This document shows, piece after piece, positions 45,869-57,627 of a stretch of 64,000 bases of DNA (position 1 is its first letter; each line of letters starts with the position of its first letter). Origin of the DNA: Phallus indusiatus (taxonomy: Eukaryota > Basidiomycota > Agaricomycetes > Phallales > Phallaceae); the NCBI GenBank assembly GCA_027605045.1, contig JAQFWX010000153.1, forward strand, positions 1 to 64,000. Direction: 5' to 3'. Both the position numbers and the translations under genes were made by a program. The notes beneath the pieces were generated by a model that was not told where the DNA came from, did not search any database, and worked only from the letters and a program-made list of their open reading frames with translations.

Positions 45869-47829
45869 TATGACAAACAATAGTAATAAAGGAGAGACTG
45901 AAGCTAGCACAAGAAAGAAAGAAAGACAAAAAAGAGCGTCGAAAAGTAAACGGCCTAGCAACAGCGTTTATATATGTTTGAAAAGGATACTACGTACGTA
46001 CTTACCGCTAACAGTCTGCAGGGCTTGGGCAGCCCCGCGGGTTATAAATTCACGGCGAACAACATAAAAAGTAAGTTATACTGATTCGTGACCTTCCTGC
46101 GTTGCTCAAAAGTTTTCTTTTGGTACAAGACAATAGCGCAACAGCGAAAACAGAGACTTAGAGTCACTTTACTGTTTTCTTTCGGATGAACTTCCAAAAG
46201 AGATTCATTGGAACATCTTCGACTAGACTGTCTTGTTGTGTGAAGAATTGTTCTAAAAAGGGTACTTACGTGAGCTGTATGATTTCCCAAAAAGTGAGAA
46301 CTTTCACTTACTGACTGGACGACCCTGACCGCCCGAGAGACTCTCCTACATATGAAGTCAGACTTTTTTCTCGAGGTTTGTGTAAACCAATACCAGAAAA
46401 AGAAAAACAATCATTCAATATTGATATAAATTCATGAGTCTCATCGGTAATTAGCAAATCGAGAAATGGTTGGAACAAAATCGATAAACATGAAGACCCT
46501 TTCAGACCAGGGTCGCCAAGACGAATTCGAACGGGTCAAATAGGGTTAGTCAAATCGAACCAGAGGGGAAAAGCAGCAGTAATCGTAGATTCAAAGTATG
46601 AATTGTTCTTAGCCCGTGGTAGAATATGTAGGCGAATTTGACTGTGCAGAGATCTGGTTTGAATCAAGGGAAATGTTTGACTCTGGATGCTCTAATAATG
46701 AACTATGTATACCAATTCAGGTAAGATTTTGAGAAATGTTATAAGTAGAAGACATTGTCCCAATGATTTGATGTACGTCAAATTCGGTATGTGTGATAGG
46801 CGTGCAGTGCTCACTTACAAGTCCAGCCAGAATTTAGCCGAATCGGGGTTCCTTTCGATGGAAATTTTTCTCGCTTCAAGCTTCAAAGGCCTCAAGGTTT
46901 AGGGAGTACACAACGGCAGACAATGGCCTAGATAGATTATGAAGACGGCTTGACCACTCCTATTCAACACCAAGTTCTTTGGCGACAATAATCAGTACTG
47001 TATGATCAGTTCAGGGGGAATAGATGTTCAAAATGTATAAAATCTGTGAACTCACAGGAACCTTCTACATACATAGTGTACCTTACACTCGCCAAGTTTC
47101 ATCCAAGTTAAAACGAAATAATGATCTATCCGGCGATAGTCAACCCCATCACGGTCTCAATCGCCGCAATCACCGTACATCTCCTGCGCAGCACAAAGAC
47201 CTTCAACTGACAAAGACCATTGCAAATGTCTATGAAGTCATAAAGGTCTTTCAGGGTTCAAACAAAAAATGAACTTTTGACCTTATGTTGGAGCATGAGA
47301 GCATTAGCAACCTGGGCATTTTGATCGGAAGCTGATAGGTCACTAATTCCGCTTTGACCAGGAGTCTGACAGAGAGCAGCTCCGGAGAAACCGCAAGCCG
47401 CGGTCCGAGTCGTGTTCAAAATACTTTCTAATTTAAATCAATAAAACCGGCTGTGTTTCAGTCCGAATTTAAAGAGCTGTTGTATAGTATTTGATATCGA
47501 AAGGACGTACCATAAACAAAGTTCCGACCCTTGATTGAGAAGCACTGAGTATTGGCAGGGGAAAGACACCACTATTAGTTCTTCTGCATTGGTCGAGTTC
47601 CTCCTACTCTTTCCTTTATGGATGCGCCTACATCTCAGGATTCAAGAATCATTTCTTGGTAGTCCTTGATACGCTGCGGTTGACAGGCTTGTTCTTATTG
47701 TTTCCGTTCATGTTTCCGAATCAAAAAATGGCTGGAAGCGTGACACATGTCACGCTTCGGCCTGTTTGAAGTGCGTGCCACCTTCGTGAAGCGGGACCTT
47801 GCAAAAGTGCTCTATGTAATTGATATTCA
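45869..47829. other. Gene-poor interval between DyP and RPC9
   Basis: No supported gene. The DyP promoter lies at its left end and the RPC9 promoter, with an 11-bp palindrome at 47735-47758, at its right end. A GTTCGAATT run at about 46523 (minus) resembles a tRNA T-loop but no cloverleaf forms. Confidence 0.5.
47735..47758. promoter_or_regulatory. Perfect 11-bp palindrome upstream of RPC9
   Basis: GAAGCGTGACA-CA-TGTCACGCTTC, 72 bases before the RPC9 start codon. The length and position suggest a site for a dimeric DNA-binding protein. A cruciform or terminator function is less likely here. Confidence 0.4.
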
Positions 47830-48782
47830 ATGGAGGTCAGCATCTCCTTAGTAAAACTAACTTCATCCTCTGTTTCTGAATGGATAATATCAGGTCGTAA
47901 ATCCCCGTGCGCATCTGCTTTCAAACTTTGAAGTTCTGGCCTTACTCCGCGAACTCGAGCAAGAACAGTTAGCTGAAACCAGAGCAGCTCTCGCCTTGCA
48001 AAAAGAAAAGGAAACAGCGCTTCAACAACAAAATGGCAATAGCAATAGCAATAGCAGAAATGATGACCCGGAATTTAGCACATTTGTATCTCATCAGCCT
48101 CCCATACCCGAAGTTTGTGAAAACTTGCGAACTGTGGAATTTGAGGTATGTTGTTCCAATTGAATACTATTTGACCAAGAGTGTATTCATTCTTTATTTC
48201 CTTGGCTGTGTCGCCAGGCGATTGCACACCTTACGGCTCCTTTTCAGCCCACCCCACGCCAAAGTGCGAGTGGCATCACCTCGCTCACCAGAAGCTTACG
48301 AAAATACGACCTCACCAAAGCTGAAAAACTTCAGATAGTGAATCTTGCTCCTACTCAGGCCGTGGAACTGTATGTTGTATGTGGTATCTGCATGCGTTTT
48401 TTTTTCGTTTTGACCCGATTCCGTGTCTATACATCAGATAGTAGAAGAACTCGAAGATCGACTAAGCAATACAATGGACGAAATATTAGATTTGGTCAGA
48501 AACTCTTTGACAGATACACCCGGTGACCAAAGTACGTTGTCATATATCAGAATAAAACTGAATATCTCTGACACGTGTCTTTGAAAAGACGGGGCCGAAG
48601 AAATTTTACCTGATGTTGAATATCCCGAGCAAAGTCATATGCCCCGCATTGAAGCTGAGCCTGAACAATATTTAGACGAGGAGGAAGAGGAACTGATGGC
48701 GCGGGATGATGACGATGATGGGTTTGTAGATGATGGAGGTGGATTCGAGGGCGATTTAGAAGCAGGGGACGACGCCGATTAA
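47830..48782 (+). CDS. RPC9: RNA polymerase III subunit RPC9 (C17, CRCP)
   Basis: Stalk subunit of Pol III, partner of RPC8 (C25), needed for initiation. The first exon codes only ME; removing an intron beginning GTCAGCATC and ending ATATCAG gives MEVVNPRAHLLSNFEVLALL, the standard RPC9 opening. Then RELEQEQLAETRAALALQKE, an Asn/Ser repeat (NGNSNSNS) encoded by a CAATAG microsatellite, ENLRTVEFE, and the HRDC-like domain ITSLTRSLRKYDLTKAEKLQ with IVNLAPTQAVEL and VEELEDRLSN. The last exon is a strongly acidic tail ending EAGDDAD, stop at 48780-48782, as in other fungi. Four or five introns. Confidence 0.92.
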
Positions 48783-50308
48783 GGTACTTTACCCGATTGT
48801 AATATGATTTGATATGGTAGGCTGTCAGCTGGGAGAGCTGATTACCAAGTTCATTTTTCAAAGTGAAGTGTTTTTGTTTTGGAAAAAGGAAAAGAAGGGA
48901 ACTAGCGGGCAGACCAGATTTGGAGCTGGGGAGCCAAGCAAAGTGAATCTAGGAACGTTGCCTTTTCAACAGAATAGAAGGATATCGTGAGAGTCGTGAT
49001 TCAAAATTGTTACATGAACACCGTTTGATCTCATTTACTAGATCCTCTACGTAAGTTGCCGCCAGTCCAATTTGGATATTTGGGCTTATTCTAAGTTTTT
49101 TCAATCTAGTAGGGTTTAGGTGAATTTTGAACTCTGTCCCTTCCAGTACCATTCGGCGGGAGCTGCTCAGTATTAGGCTTGTAAGATTATGTTTGTTCAA
49201 CTTAAACGCAAAATCGCATCAGGAACCCGCCGCAGGCCAAAAATGGTGATTCCTATGCTTAATTGTCACGTTTCAGAACAATACTGATTATGGGGAACAG
49301 TATTAGTGATAAAATGGTGCTAAAAACCAGACCTTCGTAAGCGCATACGCTCTTATTGTCAATGAGAACGATGTAGTAATGTTAGCATAAGCGACTCAGC
49401 CGAGAACCCAGTTGACCAAATCCGACCTTCTTTCCGATCAAATCACATCTAATCAACAGTGGCACAAAAAGGATTGAATAAATAGGTTGGCACCGAATCG
49501 GGGGAAGGAAACATTTTGGGGTGAAAGACTGCATGGCGATATTTGGCAGTCTTTTGTGCCCCGCGCCGAAGACAAAGCACCATACAACTCTCTCAATTGT
49601 ACGAACATTGGTCCAAAATGTTCAGTACAAAAAGATGTAATATCTCGATTCATGTGAGTCTTATGTTAACGACGACTCGACATACTCAACGAGCGTGTCT
49701 GGTGAATACTTCTCAATAAGATTTCAGTACTATTTTATTCAACACAACTTGAAGTAAACTTACTTCGAGATGAGATGTATGTTTTCTACGAATTTTCCGA
49801 AATATCGTCAGTAGTCTGCCCCGAAAGCTGGTTACAACTGTAATTTACCCCGGGCCACAAGCGAATATGCGAAATTCCGAATTCCCATCGCACCTCACAA
49901 AAACACCCAAGATATCCTCACAAACAAACTCGCTCACAAAAAAGAGTATGACAACACTATATTGACATTGATACGACGGTTATAATGCAAAACAAACAAA
50001 AAATGCAATGAAAGAACAAAAAAAAACCACTACTATCAGGATATGCTTTAGGAAATAAATTTAAGAGTGTCGAAATATGAATGATACTATGGCACATTGA
50101 GATTGCATATACTATGCATGTAGTGATCGACCCGGATGATAGAGATGAAACGATGCATTAGGAAGAGTGAGGAACCTCGACGAATGAGAAGACGAAATGA
50201 TAGGTGTTCGACAAGGGATATTAGTGCTTGGGAGAGCTAGAGTGTAAGATTTTAAGCAATTGCATTCTCCGAATGAGAGTGAATTAGACGTACCTTCTAA
50301 GAGGTTCT
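48783..50308. other. Interval between RPC9 and the pheromone gene
   Basis: No supported gene. Low-complexity A-rich stretch at 49980-50040. Confidence 0.5.
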
Positions 50309-50428
50309 CTATGCAATAACACAGTAGCTTCCATTCGAAGTGGTTGCGGTATCCTCATCACGTTGGATCTCGGTTTCATCGACAGCGGAGTTGTTGATGA
50401 AGGTGGTGATGTTCATGAAAGAATCCAT
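50309..50428 (-). CDS. Mating pheromone precursor (CaaX, ends CVIA)
   Basis: Encodes 39 residues from MDSF to CVIA, with no intron. The N-terminus MDSFMNITTFIN follows the MD[A/S]F pattern usual in Agaricomycete pheromone precursors. The C-terminus SNGSYCVIA is a canonical CaaX box, so the Cys would be farnesylated and carboxymethylated after removal of VIA. An acidic/basic stretch DETEIQRDED lies about 12-21 residues before the Cys, where N-terminal processing of the mature lipopeptide is expected, but a canonical ER/EH cut site is not obvious. A TATA element (CATATAAAAA, 50562-50553) lies about 125 bases upstream. The gene is isolated in a 3.7 kb gap 28 kb from the STE3 receptor. Too small for most gene predictors. 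Confidence 0.85.
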   Translation of the reverse strand: MDSFMNITTFINNSAVDETEIQRDEDTATTSNGSYCVIA

Positions 50429-50552
50429 TTGTATAAGAGTAGAAAGTGTTTGTTTAAAGATGAGATATTTGACTCGGTTTGAAGGCGAACTAGGCTTTGA
50501 ACCGCAGAAGAAGAGAGTGAATTGATGGATGACAGCGATGAAATTCGTCGCG

Positions 50553-50562
50553 TTTTTATATG
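50553..50562 (-). promoter_or_regulatory. TATA box of the pheromone precursor gene
   Basis: CATATAAAAA on the minus strand, 125-134 bases upstream of the ATG at 50428, leaving room for a leader of about 100 bases. Confidence 0.5.
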
Positions 50563-52493
50563 CAAAAGACTCTTGTTCGAGATACAATACGCCAAACTGA
50601 GGAGACAATAGAAGGAAGATACTGATGATATCGAAGTCTTGTCAAAAGAAAAGGCTTCCAAATGAGAATCAAAGAGTTACAGACAGAATACCAAATATGA
50701 CAACAACGAAATGAATATTCCAATAGCTCTAATTCTCGATCGAGAGCACAATAATAAGTTGCCGAAGAGCCAAATATGGAATCCAAAATCAGTGGCGACA
50801 CTTTTTTAAGGGACGTGGGATTTTCGGAAGGGAGATGATTTCCGCTTTGATGAGTAGTGTGATTACTGCGCGTAGATTGAGAATAATCATGCATCTGCCG
50901 GTGCATTTCCGAATTCTATACATTTCATTTCGTGTCAGTTGCTTAGGCTGCACTGAAAGAAAAACGTTTGGAAAAAGTCGGCATTTCGAGCTACCTTGTT
51001 TTCTTTCTTTTCCTATCTGCTTGTTAGAATTCGTGTTCGTGTTGTTTTGTTGAAACTAGTTCCGAACAAGCCAACATCGCACACCGGTACGAATTTTGTA
51101 CAGCCGGCTAACAACAAGGATCCGAAAGACAAAAGTCCCAAAAAGGACATGGTCATTTCCTAATATGGATAATTACAGCTGTATGTGACCGCGTGACAAT
51201 CCACCTACCATAGCCTACCATGGGCTGGGTAAATCTTTATTCCATACTAAGCTACGCCGTTTCGTTCTAATGCCCATCTGTCTGTTGGGCTGCTCTAGAA
51301 TAGCCAAGGCACAATCTTTGTTGATGAGCTTGTGGTGACCAGGCACTTGTTCGAATGCGCTATTGCCTAAACTATTTGTCAATGACAACTGGTTCAAGCC
51401 ACTGGTTTATTCTCTTGACAAAAAGAACAACATTCTCACTTGACTGAGCATCGCGGGACTCGGAGTGTTATTTGTTAAAAATTCTATTTCAGTGTCCTTG
51501 GTCCTCTGACCTCGTGTTGTGCTGCACGTTGTGTTTGTCGCTTTGTGCCAAAGCTGACGATAGTCTTTGGCGATCATAGCACATGGGTGGTTCTGAATGT
51601 GGTATTTGGACTAAACGTGCTTGTGTAGATGAGTAAATACAGGTTAGAGGCTTGTGGTACTAATCGGAGTACTCTAAGTTACGCCGGTACCTCGACAGAG
51701 AGCATGCAAAGCCAGTCCGGTGCTCCGACCTGACGGTGAGAACCTTTGAGATAAAAACATTCAGCAATGCGACACGTAAAAAAAAAGGTGCCTATGAATT
51801 CACATGTCCTGAAAAATCTGAACAGTGCGTATGAGAGGGAATTACACCTGGTTTGGCAAAGTATAGTTTAATAGTCTAGGCGGCCTCGTGTTAATTGTAA
51901 CCCTGATCCGGAAATGTGCGCCACAAAGGTTTGTCACTTGAACCTCGGTCTTTCAAGCGAAGCCTCGAGGCTCATAGCCTGCTCAGCGAATAATAAAGAT
52001 ATGAAAATAAGGAACATGATATTTCATATGTAACGTCTTGGATGTTCACATTCGTAGGCCCAATATAATTTAAAACAAAGTCTCTTGCTATTCGATTGAA
52101 GAAGAAAAAAAACAAAAAGGGCAGAAATATTGGAGAAGGCGCAGAGAGAAGAAGAAGAGATTACTGCGTGCATATGCATGAGAGAAAATGGATAAAATGC
52201 TTTCAATGCCAGAGACAAATTGTAGTGTAGAAAAGGGAAGACAGCTAGTCATTATGCCAAATATGTAAAAAGACGCCATGAGCTCGAGCCATAGAGGAAA
52301 AGGTTTCTGTTGTGTATGTATGTTTGTCCTGAATCAACGGACAAGCAACAAAGAAAAAAAAAGACGGTAAAAAAAGCGCGCTTTCAAGCAAGGAATTTAA
52401 CCGTCTAGAAAAATTCCTAGGCTGCGGAGAATAGCCGGCCCTCCGAGAAAGAGAGAGAGAAAAAGAAAACCAGAAAGTGTAAAACCAAATACA
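50563..52493. other. Interval between the pheromone gene and the Myb gene
   Basis: No further gene, and no second CaaX ORF found on either strand. Purine-rich runs at 52080-52150 and 52340-52480 probably belong to the 3' untranslated region of the Myb gene. Confidence 0.5.
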
Positions 52494-55220
52494 TTAATTG
52501 CCATTACCGCCATCCCACGAGACCCGCTTTCGTTTATTGTCTTTAAGTAGTAGATCCGCAGGAGAAACAGCTGACTGTACTCGATTATGGTGGTACATCT
52601 GACGAGCGTTTGGTGAAGAGAATACGGGGAACTTGGTGGGGAAGGATGGAGGCGATAGTACAGCAGCAACAGACGAAAACGAGCTGTTTGTCGTTATTGA
52701 GCTGCCGTTTGAAGGCGTAGCTGTACTTGGAGCTAAGAAGGGCGAGAGCTGCAATTGCGCCTGAGCTAGCGAATGAAACTGTGTAGGTGATGCTGGAGGA
52801 TGTGGATAATCGCTATGGTTGTTATTCCCATTTTTAATCGAGTTCGCCGTTCCCGCTAGATCTAAAGACTCGACAACGGGATCCTGAAGAAGCGCGGCAT
52901 GTGCATTAGACACACCCATCCCGACGCCATAATAATGCATATCAAGAAATGGTAAATCGGTAAGATCATGTTCACTCGGTAAATCAAACATTGAAAGTGA
53001 GTGCGTCCGCATTGAGTGGGACAGCTCGGTCGGAGGCTGTGATGACGATCGATAGCTACCCATCGCGGCGCCAGCTTGTTGGCGAACTTTGGCTATAGCA
53101 GGTGTCGGAATAGACATCGGCACTTCCGAAGTAGGCGTAGAGACAAGAGGTATATGGAAGTCGAGTTCTGGGGGTTCGTCAGGAGGTGACGACAATTGTG
53201 CTTCGCTCATTTCCGTATCAAGACGGTGATGTTCAGGTAGCCGGACAGGGTCCACAGGGATCTCATCGATATTAGGTAGAGACCTATGGGCAGTCATGTC
53301 GAATCTGTTGCCGACACTCATACCGTTAACGTTATTTCGACCCACGGCAAAGATGAGATCGCCCGCTTCGCTGGAGTGGTGCGTAAACCCGCGATAACTA
53401 GATGTCGCAGCGTTGAACATATCTGCCTCAGAGAAAGCGGAATGAGAATGTGTATCCTGTTCGAATTCTGAAGATGCGGAGGTATATGGAAAAAGATCAT
53501 AGCGGTCCACCACGCCTTGAGCGAAGGAGAACGGTGAAGAGGGTGCAGGCGATGTACCACTACTTGATGACAAGTGGGACGATTCAAGGCGCGGATTAGC
53601 TGAAAGCCAGTCTTCAGGCATCCAGGCTGATTTGCCAATAACCGCATGGGGATTAATTACGTTGGGGGGAGAAGAGGTGAGGAAGAGGTCTGCTGAAATA
53701 ACACGCCGCGGGGAAGGAATCCATCCTGCAGTATGTGTAGGCTCGGTAGGCGTTCTACACGTTATCGGCCACGCATTCTGTGAGCATAGTGATTCGGTGG
53801 ACAATGACCCGGTGGAAGGTGCAGTCATGGATGACGATAGTTCACCAGGGGATAATTCTTGAGACTGCGCGAGTATTTCGGCAGCGGTAGGGACCACATC
53901 GATAGGCTGACTTCGTTCGGGTTGAGGAGTAGCTCTACTACGACTGCGACGCCGCCTCGAGATGGTCCTACCCCGTCGACCTTCCTCTACGCCTGAACTT
54001 GTCTCTGAATCCGAAGCCGTTGTGCTGTCTGGAATGGGTTTTCTCCCACGTATTGATGATCGTAGACCTGGAGCTGTACTAGCACGTTTCCTTCGAGGCC
54101 GTTCTGGTCTCTCGATCTCTCTTGACGAAACCTCTGGTAGCGAAGACACGACGATAGACGTAGGCTGGCCTTCATCCGACTTTTTCTTTTTCGCGTTATT
54201 ACGAGGTTTGTAACCAGCAGCTTCGTATAAATCGGGGAATGCATTTCGAAACCGATCTCGAAGGTCCGTTGAGCGCCGGTTTTTTTCATGGAATATGGGA
54301 TCCTTGAGGATGGACGCCCATAGGGTACCGTGCTAAAATGAAATTGCAGTCGTTCATAAATATATATCCTGGAGGCTTCAAAAATATATTAATATATTGC
54401 GTACTTTATCATACCCACGCTTCAACGCCTCGTCTTCTTCAGGCGTAAAAGGTCTTCGCTTTTTACTGCGCGTCTTCTCGAAGATTGACGTTCCGTCGGG
54501 TAAGGATGACCGGATTTTGGAAGATAAATGTGTTTTAGCATTTGGATAATGCTGCTTGTACGCATCGGGAAAGTACGTGCGAAATCTAGGTGAAAAAAGG
54601 GGGAGGAAATGCATAGTCAGAGGTCAGTTCTAAGTAGGTTGCTAAGGGATGCGAGATTCATACCTGTCTTTGAGATCGACCGGAGAACGGTTGTCAAATG
54701 TGAAAGCAGGGTCATTCAAGATCGATTTCCAGTTCCCAACGCCCCACTAGCGACGAGAAATAATATATATGTCAATATAGATCTGAAATGCAAGGGGGAT
54801 GGAAGGACAAGGAAACAGTACCTTGTTACAGCCATCTACCAGCATCTGGGTCTCCTCCTTGGACCATTTCTTCCTTGGTCGTTTCTCTGAAGAGGTTGGT
54901 GGCAGCATTGCTGAGTCGTCCCCAGCTAAATTAGCTAGGTGTAGTTCTTGCTTCTTGTCGACCTTTATATCTGTATCTCTGTCCTGGTGAGCAACAGCAG
55001 CTGTTGTCGAAATTGCCTCTAGGCCCATTTCATCACGAAAGGGCCAACCTGAGGCGGGACAAAGACGTGGAGATGAAGGCAAAGAGACACGTCTCTGTTT
55101 TGTAGGAGTTGAAACTCCCAGCCGAAGAGGGAACGGTGCGGTAAAAGAGAACGATGCTGACGGTATGGAAGTTCCGGGTTTAGAGATTGCGGGCTGGGGC
55201 TGCTCTTCGGACGAAGCCAT
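52494..55220 (-). CDS. Double telobox-Myb DNA-binding protein (Tay1/Teb1-like)
   Basis: Start 55220 (MASSEEQPQPAISKP). Two Myb/SANT domains with the telobox-type third helix. The first is KKWSKEETQMLVDGCNKWGV with NWKSILNDPAFTF and SPVDLKDRFRTYFPDAY; the second is RRPFTPEEDEALKRGYDKHG with LWASILKDPIF and RRSTDLRDRFRNAFPDLYEA. The long C-terminal exon (54327-52494) is Ser/Pro/His-rich and lacks a known domain; an RGRTISRRRRSRSRA stretch may be a nuclear signal. Two Myb domains with VDLKDRFRT are typical of Tay1 (Yarrowia, Ustilago) and fission yeast Teb1, which bind TTAGGG-like sites as telomere proteins or transcription factors. Three introns. Divergent from the RPN14-like gene, 230 bases apart. 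Orthology is likely but unproven. Confidence 0.8.
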
Positions 55221-55447
55221 CGTTCATTTATTAAGTTTACAGCGTGTCGATTAAGAGAAGAGATTAAGCAGACAACAGGTGAAAATAAACGTCCTCGATG
55301 GCAAATGCAAGGTCGCGGTAAGGCTCTAGGACCTCCACGGCGAGGCTAGGCAATGTGGATTCCTGTGGGTGCTCCACGCACGTGACCCTTGCCTTCACTA
55401 CACAACACCCATCACAATTCGTAATTACATACTTACAGGCATTGGCT

Positions 55448-56994
55448 ATGATGAGCAGCACTGTCGTTCTACCTTTGATAACCGTCCAGGACGACTTCCA
55501 GACGGTCATTGCCGACGTGCAAGATGCAACCGTGCCCCAGGAGTCCTTTTGGATATCCTGCTACAAGCAAAACTGCGAAAGCGTCCACGGACGTGTATCC
55601 GTGCAGCCAAAACAGGGAAGACTTCATGGCATTACTACCACCACTGGCAGCGGTCTTGATTTGATTCCCGATAAGGTCGAATTCAGGACGGACCAACATG
55701 TGCGTGCCAAAAAATAAAATAGTCATTGTTGAAATCCGGGAACAGAAAAAAAAATAAACAAACTATCCTGCAGAATGTGTATTTTGTTGCATGTCCACCC
55801 CTATCCATTCCTCCGACGAAGTTGCGTGTACCCCGTCAAGTCATTGGTCAGCCAAGTCAAAAGGTGTGAGGTGTTGCTGCTTCATTGTTGCTATTCAATG
55901 CGCGTTTCATTGATTTCCTATATCAAGCCTAATGAATTCACTGCCTTTGATGTAGCCCCAGATGCCTCCATCTACGCCACGGGTGACCATAACGGGAACG
56001 TTTCAGTGGGCTCGACTTCGGGTTCGGGCTCGGCTTCCAAGTTCAAAAATGCCGTACATGCATCCACAATTTTGTCGCTGCGATTTTTTCCATCTTCAAA
56101 GGTCATTCTGACCGCAGGCAATGACTTTACTCTGGCGGTCATTTCGGCAGAGGACCTCAGTGTACCACGCAAGCTCAAAGGTCACACTCGCGCTGTCACT
56201 GACTGTGGAATTATCTCAAAGGGCCGTAATGTTTTAAGTTGCTCAAAGGTATGATGCTAGCCGATCGCCTCTGTCATTTCTTGAAAAAAAGAGAGAGAAA
56301 CATATATATTGATTCCGAGCCCTTTGAAAACCTTTTTCAACCACAGGACGGCACGCTTCGTCTATGGGATGTCGGTTCCGGCTCCCAAATACGCGCTTTC
56401 AGCTCTAATGACTATTCCCCCGTTCATAAATTGGCGCTAGGCATTAAAGATGTTGATCGAAAATTTTATTCCCCGGATGGTGAAAGAACTGTGGAGCCCC
56501 CTCCTCCGTCTGTTGATCCACGAGAAGTAGAGGTGGACGATAAAGTTGCATTTGGGGCCCTCAATAACGGAACATTCGAAGCATTCGATTTAAGAAGCAA
56601 ACTATCTTTTTTTCATTCTGACGTCTCTTCCGTCTCGGGGAAGGCCCCTTTGGAGTCTATGGCTTATTCCAGTACAGATCATATGCTAGCCACGGGGTCT
56701 CGCTTAGGAATAATTTCAATATACGACACGCGGCAAATGTCGGAAGCTCTGGTCACTTTGCATAGGAATACATCGTCAATTGAAGATTTAGTATTTCTCT
56801 CTTCGGGGAACGGTGAAGTTCGTCTTGGTGTAGCAAGCGCTGACGGTTTACCTTTCATCGCATCACTAAAACCGGAGGGTCCCCAAGTAATTGAGGAACT
56901 TGTGGGATATAATTGTGATGCTGTACGAAGTATCAGAGCTGTGGATGGAGCTATTTGGACTGCGGGAGATGACGGACTAGTCAAACGATATTAA
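55448..56994 (+). CDS. WD40 proteasome-assembly chaperone, RPN14/PAAF1-like
   Basis: WD-repeat beta-propeller that binds the Rpt6 ATPase during 19S base assembly. Adjacent ATGs at 55448 and 55451 give MMSSTVVLPLITVQDDFQTV, then ESFWISCYKQNCESVHGRVS, the N-terminal part usual in fungal Rpn14. Further exons give NEFTAFDVAPDASIYATGDH, KNAVHASTILSLRFFPSSKV, GHTRAVTDCGIISKGRNVLS and, after an intron ending at 56345, CSK-DGTLRLWDVGSGSQI. The last exon covers the weaker blades (DHMLATGSRLGIISIYDTRQ, SVRSIRAVD-like) to TAGDDGLVKRY. WD/YD dipeptides mark about six or seven blades. Four introns. The identification rests on the N-terminal block and domain order. Confidence 0.75.
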
Positions 56995-57474
56995 TGAATA
57001 AGAGGACACAAAATGTAGGCATTATTATTATTGTAATAATATAACGACTGAAATTGCTATTGACTTGTATTCACACATTATAGTGATTAGTTCTCCAGTT
57101 CATATTTATTGTATTGGTATCCCAAAACAGTGCTTGCTGTTTGTTCTCTCCAACTTGAGTTGGCGTTACCAACCATTGTATTATGGTTCTCGGCTTCCGA
57201 GAACAGCTCGCTGCACCTATACGACAGACGCATCTACATAAGGCTCAGCTTATTAGTAAGAAGTTCTTTTGTAGCATTTTCATAGCTTTTCACCACCGTA
57301 ATCCTACATCACCACAAGGCCTGTGGACGGAAAACGCATGTAGATATATATGCCGGGACCACCAATCACACAAGCCATTGGTTATCTGCAAACTTTAAAC
57401 AATGCATCAGTGGCGAAAGTAAATTGAGTTCTAGTTTTGTAAAATAAAATATAAACACTTGACACGATATATAA
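56995..57474. other. 3' interval after RPN14-like gene
   Basis: AT-rich 3' untranslated and spacer sequence; no gene seen. Confidence 0.5.
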
Positions 57475-57627
57475 TTAAAGATCTATACGGAAGCATCCAC
57501 CTTGCCAAGGTGTTTGACCTGCATCAGAAGAAGTGATAGTTTCGAAGATGATTTCAGTGATATCGATGCCGAAGGAGACAAGTTTGACGGGATGGACATC
57601 GATGAACCAGCCTTGAGGAGTCTCCTG
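57475..57627 (-). CDS. Isolated 3' coding exon of an unrecognised gene or relic
   Basis: A clean frame preceded by a TTTCAG-type acceptor (CTGAGATTTCAG) reads ETPQGWFIDVHPVKLVSFGI, then DITEIIFETITSSDAGQTPW, then QGGCFRIDL and a stop at 57475. The composition looks like genuine globular protein. No upstream exon on the minus strand could be joined with confidence in 57630-58340, where candidate frames are broken. Family not recognised; it may be the remains of a decayed gene or the end of a gene I could not splice. Confidence 0.3.
   Translation of the reverse strand, partial: QETPQGWFIDVHPVKLVSFGIDITEIIFETITSSDAGQTPWQGGCFRIDL

Noticed and set aside
46500..46560. GTTCGAATT run on the minus strand as a tRNA
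   Set aside because: No acceptor stem, D-arm or anticodon arm fits; no tRNA gene was found anywhere in the window.
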